Origin: Caulochytrium protostelioides
Lineage: Eukaryota > Chytridiomycota > Caulochytriomycetes > Caulochytriales > Caulochytriaceae
NCBI GenBank assembly: GCA_003615045.1
Contig: ML014256.1
Coordinates: 1 to 37,294 of the forward strand
Direction of reading: 5' to 3'
DNA: 37,294 nucleotides
Every line of letters begins with the position of its first letter. Within the stretch, counting starts at the first letter, position 1. Below are positions 31,001 to 37,294 of the stretch, piece by piece. Under the pieces are notes generated by a model, which ran no database searches, had not been told where the DNA came from, and worked only from the letters and a program-made list of their open reading frames with translations. The translations under genes and the position numbers were made by a program.

Positions 31001-34000
31001 GCGTCCTGCGACGTACCGCTCGTGTCCGGACGCGACGGCAGGCTGCCGTCCGGCACGCACGTGGTCGTCGCGAGCGAGGCCCGCGGGTCCATCGCTGACT
31101 CGGCCATCGAGGGCGCCTGCGACGGAGGACGGGTCCACGAAGTCGGCGTGGGTGATGCCGACGATGACGGCGGGTCCAACACCGCGAGAATCGTCGGCGC
31201 CATGGTTGGAAGCACGGATGCTGCGGCGAGCCCGGGCTCAACGAGGGGTGCGTGCCCCGGCGTCAGCGCTGATAGAACCACGACGGAGGGCGGCGCCATC
31301 GGCGAAGAACCCACGGCCGCCGCCGCTGGAGGATCGGCCGCTGGGGCGGGCAGGACCAACGACCAGTGGGCGGCTTTGACCAGCGTGGCGTCGGCATCAG
31401 CGTCGGCTTCGGCATCAGCATCAGCATCAGCGTCGGGCGGCTCGGCGGTTTCCTCGATCGCAGAGATGGCATGCTCGCACATATCGGGCTTTTCGGTCGT
31501 CGGCGTGGCAGGCGTATAGGGTTCCGCCGCGAGCGGTGCCACGGCCACCACCAACGGCACCGTGGCCGTGGCGGCCCCCGCGGCAGCGGCCTCATGAAAC
31601 GCCACCTCTGGCAGCATCGCTGCTTCGGACATTGGACTAAGCAGCTCCGCGTGAATCTCGGGCGTCGTCGCCATTACGACCGCCGGTGCGTCCCGGATCA
31701 CACAGGACTCTACGACAACGGAATACGCATGGGCTTCGGACGGGCTGGCATGGGCGTGCGCAGCCTCCGGCACGGGCTCCGGGAGCGCAAAGGCGTGGGT
31801 GGCCTCCCGTGCATCGGAGGACGCTCTGGCGTTCGATGAGGGCATGGACGAGGTGGACGACGCCATGGCCACGACCGCAGCGGCCGCCGCATCGGGATCC
31901 GATGGAAGGCGAGCATGGGAGCGGCCAGTAGCGGTCTCGATTCCCGCCTCGAGACCCATCGTATCCCCCCCGGCGCCCACGGCGACGGCGACGGCGACGG
32001 CAGCCGTGGCGGCCAAGGGGGTCGGCGGCGACGGTAGCGAGGCGACGCCGTAGTCAAGCGATTCGGCACGCATGATCGGGGCCGCGAGCGGTGGCGTGGG
32101 ACGAATGGGGACAGGCGCCACGAGCGCCTCGACGGCCGACAGCGTGGTCGTGGGCGGCAAGGAGGCGGACGGGAGCGTGCTACTCGATGCGGCCACCTGG
32201 GAAGCGACGGCAGGCGACGCCGGCATGCCGGCATAGGCCGGGAGAGGCGACGACTCCATAGGGAGAGCGCTCGCGTGGAGTCGATGGGTCGACATGCTGG
32301 GCGCGAGGGAGGCCTGGCTGACGTGGTGAGACATGAGCGGCATGGACGCCAGACTGGCCTGGGCATGGGGCTCGATGCCGGGCGCGGGCATGGTGGCGTG
32401 CGATGCGTTGGCCATGAAGTCGCTGAGGTGGTTATGCGATGCCAGGCTCTGCGAGTCGTTGGGGGTTTCGGTGAGCGCCTCGCAAGATCGTTCCTCAAGC
32501 GTCGCGGGCACCGACGGGGGCACAAATCCGATCGGCGCTGAGATCGAGCGCGTGTGCAAGTTCGTTTTTTTGGACCCGCGCGGCTCGTTCCGGATCTGCT
32601 TCGAGCTGAGCCGCTTGAACCATGACGACGCCGACCGCGAGCTTTTGTCACTCTTGTCCGAGCGCGTCGATCCCGCGTCGTCAAGCGACGTTGTCGGCGA
32701 CGGCGCACGAGTCGATGCAGCCGTCGCTGTCGCCGACGCCGCTGCGGATGCGGACGCGGACGTCGCTGCCGTGGCGGGCGCCGTCGAAGCGGCATGGCCT
32801 GCGGCTGCCGTCGCGGGCACGGCGGCCGATGTGGTCACGGGTAGCACCATGGCCGCCGGAAACCAGCCGCTCTTGGGCTGTTTGCTGTGCATATCCTTGA
32901 TGCCGCGGACCCAGCCGCCCGGTGGGGCCTGCAGAATGACGATGAGGTCGCCGACGATCAGCTGGAGCTCGTCGCTCTTGGTCGGCTGCCACTGGTAGCG
33001 CACGCGGACCTGGGCGCCTGGCCCCAGAGTGTCGAGCGCCGCGGGCGAAGCGGCGGCGCCGCCGGCATAAGCGAGAGCCATCACGTCAGCGTCGTCAAAG
33101 GCGAGCGAGTTGGTGGCCTCGGGTCGCTGCTCGTGCGCGATCATACCGGGCGGCGCAGGGCTCAACGTGTTAGCGTGGCCGCCCGGCGTGCCGACGGGCG
33201 TGAGCCGCTCGACACTGGCAGGCTCCGTGGGCCCGCGTGACGCCGGCGTCGATCCATCGAAGTGGGTCAAGGGGCGGGCGATCGCAAAGCTGGGGAAGAA
33301 CCCTTCCTGGCCCGTGTCGTGGCGGCTGCCGTACCACCAATAGTCGTCGTAGGTTGCGCGCTCCGAGAGCAGCGTCACCTGCAGCCCGGCGTCGAGGCTG
33401 ATCTCGCTCTCATCCGAGGCCCGGAAGTCCTGGCAGGCATAGAAGATGGTGCCGACCTGGAAGACTTCGAGAGCGGGCGTGTTTCCTTCAACCGTAACGG
33501 CCCCCGCGCTGGCTGGAGCGCTCGGCGAGCCGTTCGCGTCGGCCAGCGTCACCGCCTCAATCATACTGGCTTCGGCGCCGCTCTGGCTGCCGCTGGGGCT
33601 GACAGGAGCGACTTGCGCGGGTCCGAGCACGGGGGTGATCATGGGCATCGCGAAAGGCGCCGCCGCGGCGTGGGTGGCGTTTCCGTCAAGGCCTGCCAGC
33701 AGCGGTGGCGGTGCCAGCGCAGTCTGTGACGACGACGGGGCGGCCTGCAGGACGCTGTTGGCCGTGAGAGGCTCTGGTATCGCCACAGCAGGTGCGGGTG
33801 TTGACTCCTGTGGTGGTGGCAGCCCCTGTGCCGCTTCCGGCCCCGCTTGCGGCGCGTCCTGCGGCGGCGGTGCGGAGATGGACGGCGATATGATGCCCGG
33901 CGACGGCGCAGCGTCGGAGGGAGGGATTTCGTTTTCAGGCTCTTCGTGGAGCACCTCGCCGAGCGCGCGAGCGTTGGAAGCGGCTTCGCCTGCGCCGGCG

Positions 34001-35151
34001 CCGCCGGGCCGTCGGAGCGCGGGGGCCGGATGGGTCCCGGCAAAGAGCTCCTGGCTCGATACAAGACTCGGGACCGCCGACTGCGGCGCAGGAAGAATCG
34101 CGAGAACCGTCGAGGAGCCAGCAAAGCTCTTGGTTCGGGTGATGGCTGTCAACGTCGACAGAAGCCCCACGAAAAAAAATGCGTCAGAGTGAGCAGGAAA
34201 TCATATCACGAAGCAACAAGTTGAAGTGAATCGCCGTCATCATCTATTTTTGCAATCCGCCTAGCATAGAGATGCTGGTATGGTGCGGCATCCAAGGGCT
34301 GATCGGGGCCCTGGCCTCGCGTCATCACCTCACGTACCTGTGTTGGAAGACCCTCGGCTCGTGGGCAGCTCGGAGGGAGGCGACGCGAGCGCGGGGTGCA
34401 GGCAGCTGGCCGGCGATGTCGGCAGAAAGCTCGTCGGCACGCTCGACTGACGCGTCAGCGCAGCCGGACCCGTGGGCGTATGGGGGCCGTCCGGGATTTG
34501 TACGGTTGAGGTGCTGCCGCGGAGAATGAGCGTCGCCTCGGCCGTGTTGAGCCGGACGGTGCGGAAGACGGGTTGGACGCTGGCGGCGGCGGCAGCGGCG
34601 GCGGCTGGGCCGTGGCCACTTGCGACGACGCCCGGCTGGTGCGCGAAGTGCGGCGGCGGGAGTCTGGCCCCGAGGTGGACCGAGTGCGGGCGGCCGCCTG
34701 CGACAATGCCGGCGGCGCGGCTCTCGTTGGGCGCGCGTTTCCGCTGCAGGGACGTCAGACTCAGCAGGTCGTAGGAGCTCGCGACTGGATCCGAGCGGAT
34801 CGAGACGCGGCTGTTATTCAGGCTCTCGGCAGAGATGCCGTGCGGGTTGGCGGCGCCGCTGGCCGTGCTGAGCGGCCCGATGCGGGTGAGGTCGGTCTCC
34901 AGCGGCGCGATCGGCGCCGTGCCGTCACCCGTCGTGGAAGACGCGCAGCTGTGGCCGACGGACGCGTCACCCGGCGGCGCGGCCGTCGACGGCGGCGACA
35001 CGAGCGCCGCAGTGGCGTCGGCGACGCGCGTCGTCGCCGAGTCCACCCCGTGCACGGAACCCGACTGGGACGTCGCCGCCGCCGACGGCGCGGACACGGG
35101 ATCTTTGGAGGGCCGCTCGCCTAGGTCGGTGCCGAGGACCGTCTCTACCAT
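25009..35151 (-). CDS. Giant Rho guanine-nucleotide exchange factor: SH3-SH3-DH-PH-coiled coil
   Basis: Two exons: 35151-34338 and 34145-25009, joined across a 192-nt intron (CACAG|GTACGTG ... TTGACAG|CC, phase 1), giving about 3316 aa. The long second frame begins with GTG when read alone, so exon 1 (MVETVLGTDLGERP..., context CAACATGG) supplies the real start. Exon 1 and residues up to about 500 are disordered. SH3-1 lies at about 507-560 (FYACQDFRAS...YWWYGSRHDTGQEGFFPS) and SH3-2 at about 652-707 (VRVRYQWQPTKSDELQL...GWFPAAMV). A long Ala/Ser/Pro linker follows. The DH domain is at about 1518-1704 (ILELITTERAYVRDLKVL ... LLKPIQRVCKYPLLVKEVL), with PH at about 1717-1840. Coiled coils rich in Gln, Glu and Ala span about 1955-2555 and 2644-2895, and the tail is disordered. 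The DH domain should activate a Rho/Cdc42-type GTPase, with PH for membrane and coiled coils for scaffolding or oligomerisation. The GTPase partner is unknown. Confidence 0.88.
34146..34337 (-). other. Intron of the RhoGEF gene
   Basis: Donor GTACGT (34337 downward), branch-like CTGAC at 34187-34183, a T8 run, and acceptor GACAG at 34146. Exon 1 contributes one base of the split Ala codon and exon 2 two, so the frame is preserved across the junction. Confidence 0.85.
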
Positions 35152-37234
35152 GTTGTCGGGACGGGAAGAGACCCTTCACGCGCCATATCCCGCGCGTGTC
35201 GGCGGCTATGGCGTCGTGGGCCAGCGAGAGACGGCGGTAGCGGCGGCGTCCCCGGCGTCACGGCGTCGCCGAGAAGGCCGTCGTCACGGTTCAGCGCTTT
35301 GCTCGAGGGATGCTGACGAGCACCGGCTGAGCAACGATACCAGACCGCTGTCAGCAGAGCTCGCCAAATCGAAGCGTGGAAACCGCTGGGGTTACGTATG
35401 AACAGCGCCGTGGGCGAGCGATGATGTGGTGGAACGTGAAATGCGGCGCCTTCTCGTGGGAAGACGGGCTCGATGCAGGGTGAAGATTTTACAATAATGG
35501 CGATCCCCTTGATCAGTTGTGAAGTCATACGCGACGCCATGCCAAGTGTCGCTTTCGACCACGCGAAACGCAAGCCGGCTTGCGAATTCCAGCACATGGC
35601 AGCCTGCATAACGCCGGTGTGGTGACCGGATCGCATCGGCCCATATCCTTCGTCGCAAAAGGCGCCCCTGAGACGGCCCTGGCGACGTGCTTCACTCGAT
35701 CGGCGTCATGTGATCCGACGCCAGCGACCCCGGCCAGGCGTCTCGACAACGAGCACCACCCGTGCCACAAGGCCGCAGGGTATGAATTGGCCCTCGAAAG
35801 GCCCTCCCGAGCCGACGCCGCCGCCCGCCGACAGCGACCGCAGAACGCCGAGACGCCGATCCGACGGGGTTGTCAGTGTCGGTGTCGCCGATGTTGATGG
35901 TGATGTGGTCGTTGATGGGGATCTTCACGCCGTCGCGGGGGCCACGCGCGTTTGTGATCGCCGCCGCTCCCGGCAATCGGCTCGGCCGTGGCGGGCGGCA
36001 CGCGCCGGCGGCCGCCCCACAGCCGGGCGCGGGCGACGCCCCAACAAACGCATGGAAAGTCCGACTCCACACGCGCATGCGACAACCATCCCCACCCGCC
36101 GGCGCAGGTCGCTCGCGCTCCCGGCATGCCGCGCACCAACGTCGACGCCCAGGACCGCCGTGGCGCGGCAACCACTTCAGACGCCGCCCGGTGCGCGTCG
36201 CGCCGGACAGGCCTCGCTTGCCCGACGCCCAGGGGAGCTCGAGCCTCCGACGAGACGACGGATCGCCCGTGTCGCGGATGCGTCGGTGCCGGAAACGGTC
36301 ATTGGACGCGCGAGCGACGCGCGGGTCCGATGGACGCTGATGCCATCAAGAGAAAGACGCAGAGGCCCGGGTGTGCCTGTGCACGGCGGCGTCGCGAGCG
36401 ACACCCCACCTGACACGCAACGGCGTTTGCCCCAGCCTCCGATGGGCGCCGACCATTGTGATTGATGACGGCGTTGCGGAATGCGTGTGTCGCGTCGGAA
36501 AGGGTCGACCACTTCCGCCGCATTCTTCCGCACTTTAAGAAAATGTGTGGTCACCTGCGTCCCGTAGACTGAGATGGACGAAACTGAGGGAGATGTCTCA
36601 GGTCGGTGAATCTTCGGGCGACTCAGGCGTCCTCCTTCATTCGTCCACGTCATACCGGACAATGAAGTTCAGCGTAAATGATTTGCCGATCAACCCTCTC
36701 GATGATGGATGATTGCCAATCACAGTCATCTCCGGCAGAAAACCCCGCTCCTGTGGCACCGGCTGGTGGGATTCAGTGATTGTCTTATGTCATCTCTTCA
36801 TCACGATCATCCATCGTCAATCTATTGTCAGACAAATCCGTTCATCGATATGGGACAAGGACTCGGTGCATGCTTGATAGAGAGATTTTCCTGCTCGCCG
36901 AATGTCAATTTCTGACGTAACGCACACCGTTTCCTTGACGACCCCTCCGCGGGAAGTAGCTACCACGTAGAGATCTCTGGAGGCATCGCTGATATACCAG
37001 CAGCAGGCAGCGATCGGTCTCAAGCATCGGCTGCGGGGTGGTGACAGCTATAATGCACGCATTCGCTGTAGGGACAATGGCGATCCCTTTCAGGGCGTGT
37101 CAGGGACACCACCTATTCAGATACTCACAGATGGCGTATGATGCGCGTCATAATGTCACGATACTGACGTGCAAATGAGCGTGACGCCGGACTGCAGGGA
37201 CAAGGGTACTCGTCGACGCGTGTCACGCCGGATG

Positions 37235-37236
<2 letters not shown>
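35152..37236. other. Intergenic interval at the right end
   Basis: The first few hundred bases should be the RhoGEF promoter and leader. The remainder has overlapping chance frames. One minus-strand frame at 35692-36171 includes a non-repetitive stretch (KIPINDHITINIGDTDTDNP) but has no recognisable domain. The part after about 36470 is less GC-rich and has only short frames. No RNA gene was recognised. Confidence 0.5.

Positions 37237-37294
<58 letters not shown>
37237..37294. repeat. (TC)n microsatellite running off the window
   Basis: A perfect TC dinucleotide run of at least 58 bases that reaches the right edge, so its true length is unknown. It may mark the end of an assembled contig. 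Confidence 0.97.

Overview
This is a GC-rich nuclear segment of a eukaryote, most likely a fungus. The evidence is GT-AG introns, a fungal-order fused alpha-beta tryptophan synthase, a type II (external/alternative) NADH dehydrogenase, a small heat-shock protein with a split alpha-crystallin domain, a gamma-tubulin complex component 3, and long alanine/serine/proline-rich disordered tracts. I cannot name the species. The high GC and the TnpB/Fanzor-like relics would fit an early-diverging (chytrid-like) fungus, but that is inference.

Layout, left to right: the 3' end of an unrecognised plus-strand gene with one intron (1-382); a convergent NADH:quinone oxidoreductase gene (509-2299, minus); a gene-poor stretch with GC-rich repeats; a minus-strand FCP1/NIF-type HAD protein with an unusual DxN motif (4053-6281); about 2.7 kb with no gene I can support; ribosomal protein uL16 (RPL10), rebuilt here as a 29-nt first exon, a 965-nt intron and a second exon (8940-10564, plus); a single-exon GCP3/Spc98 homologue of 1403 aa (11729-15940, plus); a small HSP (17801-18667, plus); then a visibly less GC-rich block (18754-21681) bounded by 178-bp, nearly identical inverted repeats. 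Each repeat carries the decayed C-terminal end of a TnpB/Fanzor-like protein, and between them lies a single predicted secreted protein of unknown family. After that come TRP5 (22433-24850, plus, one intron) and a very large minus-strand RhoGEF gene (25009-35151). The RhoGEF is rebuilt by joining two open frames across a 192-nt intron, giving about 3316 aa with two SH3 domains, DH, PH and long coiled coils. The last 2 kb holds no supported gene and runs into a TC microsatellite at the window edge.

Most genes are unrelated housekeeping functions (respiration, translation, microtubule nucleation, proteostasis, tryptophan synthesis, Rho signalling) and do not form a pathway. The most unusual structure is the inverted-repeat block: two inverted copies of a transposon-derived end, sharing the same stop codon, flank an orphan secreted-protein gene whose base composition differs from its neighbours. 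It may be a captured passenger gene in a composite or fold-back element. Three gene models were changed after reading splice signals: uL16, TRP5 and the RhoGEF, whose long open frame begins with GTG and clearly continues upstream.
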